Origin: an uncultured Alistipes sp.
Lineage (GTDB): Bacteria; Bacteroidota; Bacteroidia; Bacteroidales; Rikenellaceae
NCBI GenBank assembly: GCA_937911745.1
Contig: CALDPX010000038.1
Coordinates: forward strand, 1-48,840
Direction of reading: 5' to 3'
DNA: 48,840 bases
Every line of letters begins with the position of its first letter. Positions within the stretch are counted from its first letter, which is position 1. Below, in pieces: positions 32,075 to 40,590 of the stretch. The notes below the pieces were generated by a model. That model ran no database searches and was not told the origin of the DNA. It saw only the letters and a program-made list of their open reading frames with translations. The translations under genes and the position numbers were made by a program.

Positions 32075-32695
32075 ATGAAAATAATCTGCATTGGGCGCAA
32101 CTACGCCGACCATATAAAGGAGTTTGACAACGGAGCAGCCCCCACCGAGCCGCTCTACTTCATCAAGCCCGACACCTCGCTACTGAGGAACAACGACCCA
32201 TTCTTCATCCCCTCCTTCTCGAAGCAGGTGGACTACGAAACCGAACTTGTTGTGAAGATAAACCGCGTGGGCAAGTGCATCGAGGAGCGTTTTGCACACC
32301 GCTACTATGACGAGGTGGGTTTGGGCATAGACTTTACAGCACGCGACCTACAAAGGGAGGCTATGGCGGCAGGACACCCCTGGGAGAAAGCTAAGGGTTT
32401 CGACCGCTCGGCAGCCATCTCGCCTCGTTTTCTCTCGCTCTCGGAGTTGGGCAAAAAGGTGGAAGATTTGAGGTTCCAGATGACTCTCAATGGCGAAGTA
32501 CGACAGGTGGGAGAGCCTAAGAATATGATTTTCTCGGTTGACAAAATCATTGCCTACGTTTCGCGTTATATGACTCTCCGTATGGGGGACTACATCTTTA
32601 CGGGCACTCCCGCGGGCGTTGGTCCTGTGAAAAAAGGCGATGTGCTGAGAGCCTCGTTGGAGGGCGAAGAACTCCTGAATTTTGACATTAAATAG
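32075..32695 (+). CDS. Fumarylacetoacetate hydrolase (FAH) family protein
   Basis: 206 aa. Opens M-K-I-I-C-I-G-R-N-Y-A-D-H. Metal ligands fit Glu55, Glu57 (Y-E-T-E-L) and Asp86 (G-I-D-F-T-A-R-D). The C-terminal T-G-T-P-A-G-V-G-P is the family signature. Small members act as acylpyruvate hydrolases or oxaloacetate decarboxylases/tautomerases; which one is not predictable. It starts 4 bp after the lpxB stop, so it is part of the same operon. Confidence 0.92.
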   Translation: MKIICIGRNYADHIKEFDNGAAPTEPLYFIKPDTSLLRNNDPFFIPSFSKQVDYETELVVKINRVGKCIEERFAHRYYDEVGLGIDFTARDLQREAMAAGHPWEKAKGFDRSAAISPRFLSLSELGKKVEDLRFQMTLNGEVRQVGEPKNMIFSVDKIIAYVSRYMTLRMGDYIFTGTPAGVGPVKKGDVLRASLEGEELLNFDIK

Positions 32696-32696
32696 G

Positions 32697-32730
32697 GTCT
32701 AACGTCAAAAGTCGTGGGCACTATGTGCCC
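32697..32730. repeat. Three heptads (GTC-phased) and a small palindrome before maf
   Basis: GTCTAAC, GTCAAAA, GTCGTGG are followed by GGGCAC-TAT-GTGCCC (32716-32730). This lies in the 49-bp gap between the FAH gene and maf. The first two units share GTCTAACGTCAA with the array at 44444. Confidence 0.6.
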
Positions 32731-32744
32731 GAAAATAGAATTTT

Positions 32745-33335
32745 ATGTTACTGAAAGATAGATTGAAAAATTACCGTTTGCTCTTGGCGAGTAAATCGCC
32801 TCGTAGGAGGGAGTTATTGGCTGGTTGTGGCTTGGAGTTCGAGATTGCCGAGGGCAGGGATGCCGAAGAGGTTTTTCCCGCAGATATGCCGCTCGGCGAG
32901 GTTGCCGAATACCTCTCAAAATTGAAGAGTGACGCCTATGCCGACACGCTCAGTGTGGGCGACATTCTCATCACTGCCGACACCGTAGTGATTGCAGCGG
33001 GCGAGATACTTGGCAAGCCCTGCGACAGAGAGAATGCTGTGCGTATGCTCTCCACCCTCTCGGGCGCAACACACGAGGTTGTGACGGGTGTAACTCTCCG
33101 CACAACGGATAAGGCACAAAGTTTTTCGTGCCACAGCAAAGTGACTTTTCGCGACCTTGCGAGCGAGGAGATTGAGCACTACATCGACACCTTCCGTCCC
33201 TACGACAAAGCGGGTGCATACGGAATTCAGGAGTGGATTGGCTATGTGGCAATCAGTGGCATCGAAGGCTCGTTCTACAATGTTATGGGACTGCCCGTAC
33301 AGAGGCTCTATGTGGAGTTGGAAAAATTTGTATAA
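32745..33335 (+). CDS. maf: Maf nucleotide pyrophosphatase
   Basis: 196 aa. The Maf signature L-A-S-K-S-P-R-R-R-E-L-L lies at 15-26. T-A-D-T-V-V and G-K-P mark the nucleotide site, and K-A-G-A-Y-G-I-Q-E is the second block. It hydrolyses non-canonical or modified nucleoside triphosphates (dTTP/UTP/pseudo-UTP type). Between the FAH and DPP genes, 22 bp before the latter. Confidence 0.95.
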   Translation: MLLKDRLKNYRLLLASKSPRRRELLAGCGLEFEIAEGRDAEEVFPADMPLGEVAEYLSKLKSDAYADTLSVGDILITADTVVIAAGEILGKPCDRENAVRMLSTLSGATHEVVTGVTLRTTDKAQSFSCHSKVTFRDLASEEIEHYIDTFRPYDKAGAYGIQEWIGYVAISGIEGSFYNVMGLPVQRLYVELEKFV

Positions 33336-33356
33336 CCTAAAACATATCAACATTTT

Positions 33357-35372
33357 ATGAAGAAACTATTTTTAACTCTAAGTATTGCTCTCCTCTCCCT
33401 TTCGGGTGTTCGTGCAGACGAAGGTATGTGGCTCCCACTTCTGATTGGCGAGCGCATAGAGGATATGAAAGCCAAGGGGTTTGAACTCTCGGCAGAGGAT
33501 ATTTACAGCGTAAACCAAGCAGCCTTGAAAGACGCCATCGTACTCTTCGGCAGAGGTTGCACGGGCGAGTTGGTGTCGGCAGAGGGACTTCTATTCACAA
33601 ACCACCACTGCGGCTACGGACAGATCCAGTCGCATAGCAGTGTGGAGCACGACTACCTCACAAACGGTTTTTGGGCTATGAATCGCTCGGAGGAGTTACC
33701 CAACCCGGGACTGACCGTTTCGTTCCTCGTGAGGATGGAGGACGTAACAGCACAAATTGAGGGTGGCACAACCGCAGCCGAAATTGTTGCAGCAGCCGAA
33801 GAGGGTGGCAAATACTCTGCATCGGTGGAGAGCCTTTACTACAACAACAAGTTCTACCTTTTTGTATATCAGGTGTATAGGGATATTCGTCTGGTAGGCG
33901 CTCCCCCTTCGAGCATCGGCAAGTTTGGTGGCGATACGGACAACTGGATGTGGCCTCGCCATACGGGCGACTTCTCCATTTTCCGCATCTATGCGGGCAA
34001 GGACAACGAGCCAGCCGACTACTCGCCCGAAAATGTGCCCTACCAGCCCAAACGTCACTTTGCAATCTCTACTAAGGGTGCCGAGGAGGGCGACTTTACC
34101 TTCGTGTATGGCTTCCCTGGTAGCACCCGCGAGTATGTCACAAGCGACTTTGTGGACTACACTCTCAACCACTCCAACCCCGCAAAAATTCGACTGCGCA
34201 CCAAACGTCTGGATATTATTGGCGAAGCACAGAGCAAAGATGTTGCAACACGCATTATGTACGCCTCGAAACACGCAGGCATAGCCAACGCTTGGAAGAA
34301 GTGGCAGGGCGAGAGTCTGGGACTTGCAAGGCGAAACACGGTGGGCAAAAAGCAGGCTTACGAGGCACGCTTCGAGGAGTGGGCAGTTGGCTCTGAGTAC
34401 GAAGGCATCCTTGCTCAGTTACACGCAAAATATGCCGAACTACTCCCCTACGCCGTCACTCGCGACTACTACAACGAGGCAGTCTATGCCATTGAACTCT
34501 TGGGCTTTGCAGGTCGCTTGGGTAGACTCTCGGAGACTAACTACAAAGACTATTCGCCCGCCATCGACAAGAAGATTGCCATCGAAATGCTCAAAGATTT
34601 TGGCGCAAATGTAGCTGCTGAGTTTGTACCCGAGTGGTACACCGCAAAACTTGCCGAGTGTGGCTCGGTAGAGGCTTTTGTGGAGTGGCTGTATGGCACC
34701 TCGCGCCTCACATCGTTGGAGTGCTACGAGGGCGCAATAGCTGAGGGTTATGACTTCAAGGATGACCCCGCTGTGGAGATGCGCCGCGAGTTCGACAACC
34801 TCTACAAAGAGAAAATCAACACCCCCTACGTCGCCCTCAACCAAGAGATTACCACACTCTACAAGACCTATATGCGTGGTCAGATGGCTTTTGAGCCCGA
34901 GCGCACGTTCTATCCAGATGCAAACCTCACACTGAGGGTTGCTTACGGCTCGGTGGCGGGCTACGAGGCTGCCGATGGCGTCTACCATCTGCCCTACACC
35001 ACTCTCGATGGTATCATTGAGAAGGACAACCCAGAAATCTACGACTACGACATTCCCCAGAGCCTGCGCGACTTGTACGCCTCGAAGGAGTATGGTAGGT
35101 GGGGTGTTGAGATGAATGGTCACTACACCATTCCCGTGGCATTCCTCGCCAAAAACCACACCACAGGTGGCAATAGCGGTAGCCCGATTATTAATGGCAA
35201 GGGCGAGTTGATAGGTATCAACTTCGACCGCACCTGGCTCAGCACAATGAGCGACCTCGACTACGACCCCGACATCTGCCGCAACATCTCGGTGGATATC
35301 CGCTACGTTCTCTTTGTGATTGACAAGATTGGCGGCGCGGGTTATCTGCTCGACGAAATGACAATCAACTAA
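33357..35372 (+). CDS. S46-family dipeptidyl-peptidase, DPP11-like (Asp/Glu-specific)
   Basis: 671 aa. Signal peptide about 1-20 (V-R-A-D). The catalytic triad is visible: His in T-N-H-H-C-G-Y (83/84), Asp in G-G-D-T-D-N-W-M-W-P-R-H, and Ser607 in G-G-N-S-G-S-P. The residue 18 after the Ser is Arg625 (N-F-D-R). In characterised S46 enzymes Gly here gives hydrophobic preference (DPP7) and Arg gives acidic P1 preference (DPP11), so this one should release Xaa-Asp/Glu dipeptides in the periplasm. Dipeptides are the main peptide nutrient form for asaccharolytic Bacteroidales. Last gene of the run; a 17-bp bidirectional terminator follows. Confidence 0.94.
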   Translation: MKKLFLTLSIALLSLSGVRADEGMWLPLLIGERIEDMKAKGFELSAEDIYSVNQAALKDAIVLFGRGCTGELVSAEGLLFTNHHCGYGQIQSHSSVEHDYLTNGFWAMNRSEELPNPGLTVSFLVRMEDVTAQIEGGTTAAEIVAAAEEGGKYSASVESLYYNNKFYLFVYQVYRDIRLVGAPPSSIGKFGGDTDNWMWPRHTGDFSIFRIYAGKDNEPADYSPENVPYQPKRHFAISTKGAEEGDFTFVYGFPGSTREYVTSDFVDYTLNHSNPAKIRLRTKRLDIIGEAQSKDVATRIMYASKHAGIANAWKKWQGESLGLARRNTVGKKQAYEARFEEWAVGSEYEGILAQLHAKYAELLPYAVTRDYYNEAVYAIELLGFAGRLGRLSETNYKDYSPAIDKKIAIEMLKDFGANVAAEFVPEWYTAKLAECGSVEAFVEWLYGTSRLTSLECYEGAIAEGYDFKDDPAVEMRREFDNLYKEKINTPYVALNQEITTLYKTYMRGQMAFEPERTFYPDANLTLRVAYGSVAGYEAADGVYHLPYTTLDGIIEKDNPEIYDYDIPQSLRDLYASKEYGRWGVEMNGHYTIPVAFLAKNHTTGGNSGSPIINGKGELIGINFDRTWLSTMSDLDYDPDICRNISVDIRYVLFVIDKIGGAGYLLDEMTIN

Positions 35373-35439
35373 CATCTATTGGGTCCATCAGCCACAATTG
35401 ATACCAGCACAACTGTCTCCTCGGCAGACAGCAATAAAC

Positions 35440-35479
35440 AAGCGAGGGCTCTGCAAACATACTTGCAGAGCCCTCGCTT
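35440..35479. terminator. 17-bp bidirectional terminator
   Basis: A perfect stem (35440-35456 with 35463-35479) with a 6-nt loop between convergent genes (plus stop 35372, minus stop 35509). Confidence 0.85.
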
Positions 35480-35508
35480 ATTGAAAGTGTAGATAGATAT
35501 TACATAGT

Positions 35509-35931
35509 CTACTTTATCGTATTGTACTTGCGATCAAACTCTTCCTGACTCATAGTCAAAAATATGATAAACTCTATGAAAGCGATAATGCCTGGAATAT
35601 ACGCCCAGAAGAAAACAAGGTAAATGATACCTACACCCGTTTGTCGAAGATAGAACTTATGAGCACCAAAAGCGCCCAAGAATAAAGCCAACAGCGCAGC
35701 GGTTGTCTTGTTTTTCATCTCTCGTGGTTGTTGCTGTGGTGCTGCATACTGAGGTGGTTGTGGTGCAGCATACTGAGGTGGTTGTGGTACAGCATACTGA
35801 GGTGGCTGAGATATAGTGGGCTCGCTATTCGCCATAACCGTTGTTCCACAATAGGCACACTTAAAGATATTGTCTCCTACAAGTTTGAACTTGTCACCTC
35901 CGCAGTTCGTACATTTAATCTCTTCATTCAT
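35509..35931 (-). CDS. Zinc-ribbon TM2-domain protein
   Basis: 140 aa. N-terminal zinc ribbon with Cys7-x2-Cys10 and Cys25-x2-Cys28. A linker holds three near-identical P-Q-P-P-Q-Y-A-(V/A) units. A TM2 domain (about 73-130) has L-A-L-F-L-G-x-F-G-A-H-K-F-Y-L and two helices separated by a short Gly-rich turn. A zinc ribbon fused to TM2 suggests the soluble head docks another protein at the membrane. It lies 12 bp downstream of the four-helix protein in an apparent three-gene operon with the SPFH/GYF_2 gene. Function unknown. Confidence 0.88.
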   Translation of the reverse strand: MNEEIKCTNCGGDKFKLVGDNIFKCAYCGTTVMANSEPTISQPPQYAVPQPPQYAAPQPPQYAAPQQQPREMKNKTTAALLALFLGAFGAHKFYLRQTGVGIIYLVFFWAYIPGIIAFIEFIIFLTMSQEEFDRKYNTIK

Positions 35932-35943
35932 AATTTCTAAGGT

Positions 35944-36666
35944 TTATATTATCGTTTTTACATATTGTATTAGTCTGTTGAGTTTAGCTATAATATCAGC
36001 TTTTAGTTGCATTTGGATTTCGGAACCGGAGAGTTGTTGGCATTCCTCGACAATCTCTCCAAGTGACTTTTCGAACCTGTCTGCAACCTCTTTGTTTCGT
36101 TGCAATTTTTCGTGTGGTACTGCACCTATCTTGTCTGTCGCCAACCTAAGCAGTTGCTCACACTCCTCCATCCACTCCATATCGCCACAGTGTGACATAA
36201 GGTTAATTATGTCATTGCCCAAAACATATACTCGTTGCATTAGCCTCTGTTTGTACTCCATTGGAACAACTTGCTCCTTAGCCGTTTTCTCTGCTGTATG
36301 AGCACCAATAGCCGACACGCCACACAACACCACGAACAACAATGTTAGCAGTAGTACACCAACATAAAAGGTCTTAAACTGTTCATTCTCGGGGTTGTAG
36401 ATAGCAAGTGTAAAAATGGTTGACCAAACGAACGTCAGAACAGCATACCACTCCACAAGTATCGACACCGAGGCGTTGGTTATTGTCAGCAGTCGACGTC
36501 CCGACCACATCGGAACATTGATAAGCAAGAGCACCTCTGACACGCAAGCCACCACAGTATTAATATAGAACAATGTGGTTGTCTGTTGGTCGAAGAGTAT
36601 ATAATAGATTCCTACCGTGCAGGCAAGAGTTAAAATCATCACAAATGGAAACAGTATCTTTTTCAT
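35944..36666 (-). CDS. Four-helix membrane protein with cytoplasmic helical domain
   Basis: 240 aa, no family recognised. Hydrophobic segments at about 4-26, 34-52, 65-90 and 100-122 suggest four transmembrane helices. The C-terminal half (about 125-240) is charged, helical and rich in Leu/Glu/Lys with heptad character (L-L-R-L-A-T-D-K-I, D-I-I-A-K-L-N-R-L-I) and three Cys. Lies between the SPFH/GYF_2 gene (30 bp upstream) and the TM2 gene (12 bp downstream); the order and spacing suggest the three work as one membrane complex. Confidence 0.75.
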   Translation of the reverse strand: MKKILFPFVMILTLACTVGIYYILFDQQTTTLFYINTVVACVSEVLLLINVPMWSGRRLLTITNASVSILVEWYAVLTFVWSTIFTLAIYNPENEQFKTFYVGVLLLTLLFVVLCGVSAIGAHTAEKTAKEQVVPMEYKQRLMQRVYVLGNDIINLMSHCGDMEWMEECEQLLRLATDKIGAVPHEKLQRNKEVADRFEKSLGEIVEECQQLSGSEIQMQLKADIIAKLNRLIQYVKTII

Positions 36667-36696
36667 ATCGCCTATTATTTAGTGTTAAACATAAGA

Positions 36697-37827
36697 CTAC
36701 CTACCCATCGTCGGAGGTGGTGGGGGTATGGTTTGGAAAAGTGGTGCAAGTTCGGGTTCGTCATCCGCCACAACCCACTGGCTGCCACCTACTTTATAAA
36801 CATAGGAGTAGTATCCAAATTCTCCACGCTTGACCATACTTCTAAGCGTATCAATGGAGTATGGTCCCACCGTCTGACCATTTTGAGCCACATAGAAAGA
36901 ACTACCATACTGAGGGGGCATAGGTGGTTGTGGCATAGATGTAATGCCTCCACCCATGGTTTGCCCCATGGTCTGCCCCATCATATGCCCCATAGTCTGC
37001 CCCATTGAGGTACCCATACCGAGTCCCATACCTACACCCATAATGTTGCCTGCACCCTCATTTTGAGCAGCAGTTTGGGCAATATCGAACTGTTTTTGTT
37101 GTGCGTAACTAATGCCAAGTTTGCTCAATCGGGCTTGTTCGGCAATACCCTCTATAACAGTCTGGTAGCCCTTATCACGTTCATCAAAGTCGATACTCTC
37201 GATGTTGAAGTTGAGCAACTCCACACCATACTCCTCGAAGGTCTGGCTGAGGTTGCGGATAATTGCTTTGGAGAGTTCACGATAACTAACACCAAGTTCA
37301 TTAATGTTCACATTATTCTCCTTCATGTGTTTGCTGATGTTAACCTTCACGGACTCCACAACATCTATGCGTAGTTGTTCGTCTATCTGATCGGATGCAA
37401 TTCCCGACAAAGTACCTATCAATTTCTTCACGAACAATCCGCTGTCCGTGATACGAATGCCATATTGTCCTCGGGCAGAAATTTTAATAGGAATTTGGAA
37501 ATAAGGGTCTATAATACGCAAACCTCCAGTACCCCAGAACATATCTCTCTTGGCGAGTTTGTTCACAAACCACACCTCGGCAGTGAATGTCGTATTACCG
37601 CCGCTTGCCAAGTTTACGAGCTTACCCAAAACAGGAAGGTTGGATGTTGAAAGAACATGGCGACCGGCACCAAACGTGTCACACAACACTCCACTTTTGA
37701 AAAACAGCGCCTCCTGACTCTCGTTTACGGTCAGCACACTACCGAGAGTAACCTCTCGCGAAGGGTACTTATAAACCATTTCTTCTCGGTCATTCTGCAC
37801 CCATTCGATAGTTTTGATTATTGCCAT
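36697..37827 (-). CDS. SPFH-domain (YdjI/virion-core-like) protein with C-terminal GYF_2 domain
   Basis: 376 aa. No N-terminal transmembrane helix. Residues ~20-250 form an SPFH domain of the YdjI type (E-W-V-Q-N-D-R-E-E-M-V-Y-K-Y-P at the start, F-x-x-G-x-L-x-D-x-F-G-A-G-R-H next). Residues ~260-295 are a Met-Gly repeat region (units like M-G-Q-T). Residues ~312-365 are a GYF_2/DUF4339 domain (G-P-Y-S-I-D-T-L-R-S-M-V), ending in a poly-Pro tail. In Bacillus the YdjI protein anchors PspA with membrane and zinc-ribbon partners; the neighbours here have the same ingredients, but no PspA gene is in the window. Preceded by a long structured leader. Confidence 0.9.
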   Translation of the reverse strand: MAIIKTIEWVQNDREEMVYKYPSREVTLGSVLTVNESQEALFFKSGVLCDTFGAGRHVLSTSNLPVLGKLVNLASGGNTTFTAEVWFVNKLAKRDMFWGTGGLRIIDPYFQIPIKISARGQYGIRITDSGLFVKKLIGTLSGIASDQIDEQLRIDVVESVKVNISKHMKENNVNINELGVSYRELSKAIIRNLSQTFEEYGVELLNFNIESIDFDERDKGYQTVIEGIAEQARLSKLGISYAQQKQFDIAQTAAQNEGAGNIMGVGMGLGMGTSMGQTMGHMMGQTMGQTMGGGITSMPQPPMPPQYGSSFYVAQNGQTVGPYSIDTLRSMVKRGEFGYYSYVYKVGGSQWVVADDEPELAPLFQTIPPPPPTMGR

Positions 37828-37928
37828 AGTTTCGAAAAATTAGGTTATAATACATATAAAACTCTTCGCAAAATCAATTTGCATCCCAGCCCCTCGAATA
37901 GCAGATTAGTAGTAAAATAACCAAATAA

Positions 37929-38132
37929 GAAAGTGTGGGACTGACTTTCGTTTATTTGAACGGAGGCTCTGACAAAACCCTGAAAAGAATAAACGATACA
38001 AGACCCCACACCCATTATCAACACTGCGTCAGAAAACGCAATACCAAAACACAGGTGATGAGTGTTGTCGTTACCCCCTTTTCATTGAAAACTGTCAGAT
38101 TTTCCATTCAGGGATAAAAGCGAAACACTTTC
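37929..38132 (-). ncRNA. Structured leader RNA element, copy B
   Basis: 204-nt element in the ~340-nt leader of the SPFH operon, homologous to copy A (19427-19601). On the minus strand the ends pair: GAAAGTGT (38132-38125) with ACACTTTC (37936-37929). The competing helix is GTGTGG (38011-38006) with CCACAC (37938-37933). Nested inside, TCGTTTATT (37996-37988) pairs with AATAAACGA (37956-37948), separated by 9-nt internal-loop strands. A further local hairpin is GCGT/ACGC (38026-38039). CAGAGCCT sits at 37971-37964. Compared with copy A, the competing helix changes C-G to U-A, a compensatory change. The open frame on the plus strand here is unsupported. Confidence 0.75.
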
Positions 38133-38173
38133 ATCAAAATATGCTATGCCATAGGAGTATGCCTATGACACCA

Positions 38174-38204
38174 CAAATATAGATTATTTTTTCACGAAAG
38201 ACAA
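38174..38204 (-). promoter_or_regulatory. Promoter of the SPFH-membrane-TM2 operon
   Basis: On the minus strand TTG (38204-38202), 20-bp spacer, TATATTTG (38181-38174). The leader to the ATG at 37827 is about 340 nt and contains RNA element B. Confidence 0.75.
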
Positions 38205-38245
38205 CACTCTTCGGGGTCTTGCTCGTACATAATAACAAAAAAAAA

Positions 38246-38278
38246 GCCCATCTACATCAACCAAAGCCATAATTGGGC
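38246..38278 (-). terminator. Weak terminator upstream of the SPFH promoter
   Basis: On the minus strand GCCCA/TGGGC with a 23-nt loop, followed by nine T. It lies beyond the main terminator of the large lipoprotein gene and may act as a back-up. Confidence 0.55.
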
Positions 38279-38320
38279 ACTGTGTTGACGCGAGTTTTGC
38301 GCGGAATCACTCATAACAAA

Positions 38321-38356
38321 AAAGGCGAGTCCCACATCAACATGGAACCCGCCTTT
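38321..38356 (-). terminator. Terminator of the large lipoprotein gene
   Basis: On the minus strand AAAGGCGGGTTCC pairs with GGGACTCGCCTTT (two G-T wobbles), followed by T6. Confidence 0.85.
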
Positions 38357-38382
38357 GCAGTTATTAACTTAACGACAGACGA

Positions 38383-40299
38383 TTATTGCATCTCTGCCAA
38401 AGCCTTTTTGATGTCGTCTTGTGCTGCCAGCACAGGTTCATACATCAGCTTAACCTCGTGGTAGTAGCCCTTGTCATCGAGCCAGCAAACAAAGGCCGCA
38501 CTCTTACGCTCTGTGTCGTTTTGTGCATAGAGAATATCTGCATTGAAGACACCGTCGGTGGTGAACTCCTTAGCAAACATAAAGCTACCATCCATCATTC
38601 TTGTAATCAGCATATAGGGGGTGTGACCGATGGTGTAATCCTCATTTGCAACAGCCATCCAAGCAGTAGCAGTACCCTCGCCGAGGTAGAGATTGAAATC
38701 TACCGTATAAATTACCTCGTCGCCCTTCATACCCTTTGTAACACCTTTATAGGTAACCGAAGGCATACCATACTCATAACCCTCGTCGGTCGAATAGATT
38801 ACGGGGAGTTTGGTATCTGTGGGGGTAAACTCTGCGTAGGCAGCGTGAGAGGGCATGCCGTTTTTGTCTATAACAAGCACAAGGATACGAGCCTTTGCAC
38901 CAGGATAGGGACCCTGAGTAACCACAATTTTACCATCTACGAGAGTCTTATTGATCTGATTACCATTCTCATCGTACTCTTCCTCTCCCTCAGGATAGTA
39001 GAACTTGGGACCGCTATACTCATTGGTTGCAGTAGCAATAACAATCTCTGCTTTCTCTACACTACCACCATAGCGCTGGAAGCCCCATTCGCTCTCGTTG
39101 GTAACATAGGAGCACCTGTAATGGTCAACCTCACCACCCTCAACCGACACGGGAATGTAGACAGTCTTACCATCGTCGCTGCAAGTAATCTCGCCAAGGG
39201 TTACTTTAATATTCTCGTTGAAGGCGAAAGTAGTAGACGTGAAATCCTGAATAGTTATCTCGCCATAGTTACCATTGTTGTCAATCGACATAGCAGCCAA
39301 GTAGATGGTTTCATTCTCGTCCAAACCACGCTCAGAAATAGTAAATTGCTCCTCGGTAGCAATCTCACCCTTCTTAGGCAACTCACCCTTTACAAACGAA
39401 GCAAACCTATCCTCACCAATCTGGTTGTAGTCCGATACGGAGTAGATTTTGTAGTAGGTCATGTAAGCACCGGTAGCATCAACCTTCACATTAATCTGAT
39501 CGTGCGACGCACTTTCAAGAGTGAATGTAGGAACAACAGTACCATTCTGACCAGCCTCTATTGTCTCGAAATCGAAAAGATAGATGTTGTCGTAGGTGTA
39601 TTCCGTAGCATTTTTACCCTCTTCGAGAGGCAAAATTGCCAACTGATATGCCGTACCGGGAACAGCGCAGTAGTTGGGTTTGTATGGGTTGTCGGCGAAA
39701 GTAAAGAGCGAGCCTTCAAAAACACCATAGTACTCACCATCCCAGCCAAAATCCATAGGATTCCAACCATCCTGAGTGTTCTTCCACTCATCGAAAGCGG
39801 CTTGCCACTCGCCATTGGTACCGAGATGAACAAGATATTTGTCAACTGTGATAACGGCCTTAACCTCAACATCCTTGAACGAGTTAGCAACCAAATCAAC
39901 GGCAACAATCTCACCCATATAGACGCCGAGTTTACCCGAATAGTTCGTATCCTCCACTTCAAGAGTCAGCTCTACATCTCCATAAGCCACAGCGCTCTTC
40001 GCATCCACGCTCTCCTGAGAGGGGGCTGTAATTTCAAGACTATTGCCAACCACAACAGTACTCCATCCCTCGGGGGCTACAATAGTTGCACCTTCGAGAC
40101 TCTGACCATCCTTAACGGCTACGGACTTCTTCTCGCCAGCCTCGAAGAATACATTGTTGCCACCCTCAAACTCATACTCCACATTAGTAGGAGTAGTGGG
40201 AGTTACGGGCTCGTCGGGCTTACACGAGACAGCAAATGCAGCAAAACCTACAAAAGCCACCAATGCAAGACTTTTCAAATTACGAAAAATAGATTTCAT
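38383..40299 (-). CDS. Large surface lipoprotein of unknown function
   Basis: 638 aa. Signal peptide with lipobox A-V-S-C (Cys26), then K-P-D-E-P-V-T-P-T-T-P, a typical Bacteroidota surface tether. The remainder is beta-rich and acidic. An N-terminal BACON-like stretch (about 45-125, with G-W-S-T-V-V-V-G-N) is followed by several Ig-like modules. No catalytic motif seen. The acidic signal after the lipidated Cys (K-P-D-E) resembles surface-export signals of this phylum. Monocistronic: a terminator follows. A -7-like TACATTTG (40435-40428, minus strand) lies 129 bp upstream without a good -33. A long opposite-strand frame (38386-40320) is a shadow. Confidence 0.8.
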   Translation of the reverse strand: MKSIFRNLKSLALVAFVGFAAFAVSCKPDEPVTPTTPTNVEYEFEGGNNVFFEAGEKKSVAVKDGQSLEGATIVAPEGWSTVVVGNSLEITAPSQESVDAKSAVAYGDVELTLEVEDTNYSGKLGVYMGEIVAVDLVANSFKDVEVKAVITVDKYLVHLGTNGEWQAAFDEWKNTQDGWNPMDFGWDGEYYGVFEGSLFTFADNPYKPNYCAVPGTAYQLAILPLEEGKNATEYTYDNIYLFDFETIEAGQNGTVVPTFTLESASHDQINVKVDATGAYMTYYKIYSVSDYNQIGEDRFASFVKGELPKKGEIATEEQFTISERGLDENETIYLAAMSIDNNGNYGEITIQDFTSTTFAFNENIKVTLGEITCSDDGKTVYIPVSVEGGEVDHYRCSYVTNESEWGFQRYGGSVEKAEIVIATATNEYSGPKFYYPEGEEEYDENGNQINKTLVDGKIVVTQGPYPGAKARILVLVIDKNGMPSHAAYAEFTPTDTKLPVIYSTDEGYEYGMPSVTYKGVTKGMKGDEVIYTVDFNLYLGEGTATAWMAVANEDYTIGHTPYMLITRMMDGSFMFAKEFTTDGVFNADILYAQNDTERKSAAFVCWLDDKGYYHEVKLMYEPVLAAQDDIKKALAEMQ

Positions 40300-40496
40300 A
40301 GAAAAAATAAAATTGGTTAAAAAAAAGTTTAAGTATCTTTGTTTAATTCAAATAGTTAGTATCAAAAGCGCTGTGCATTGCACATTTTAAGTTAAGACAC
40401 ATGCACGCATAAGCACTCTACAAGGTGCAAATGTATAAATAATTTCCAAAAAAACGCTTAACGGGTTAAAAATTAGACGAAAAAACAATAAAAACA

Positions 40497-40525
40497 CGGT
40501 TGCGCTCCACTGCGGAGCGCAACCG
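40497..40525 (-). terminator. Terminator of lpdA
   Basis: A 12-bp perfect GC-rich stem (40497-40508 with 40514-40525), 5-nt loop, with T-rich sequence following on the minus strand. Confidence 0.9.
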
Positions 40526-40590
40526 TTCCATTTTAGCAAATGCGATTGAACGAGGGCAAAACGTGCCCGTTTATTCGCGATTTTTCAATT

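Noticed and set aside
37935..38117. A 60-codon plus-strand frame over leader element B
   Set aside because: The region is explained by a minus-strand structured RNA; the frame has no support.
38386..40320. A 644-codon plus-strand frame opposite the large lipoprotein
   Set aside because: Spans almost exactly the minus-strand gene, which has a signal peptide, lipobox and terminator; the plus frame has none.
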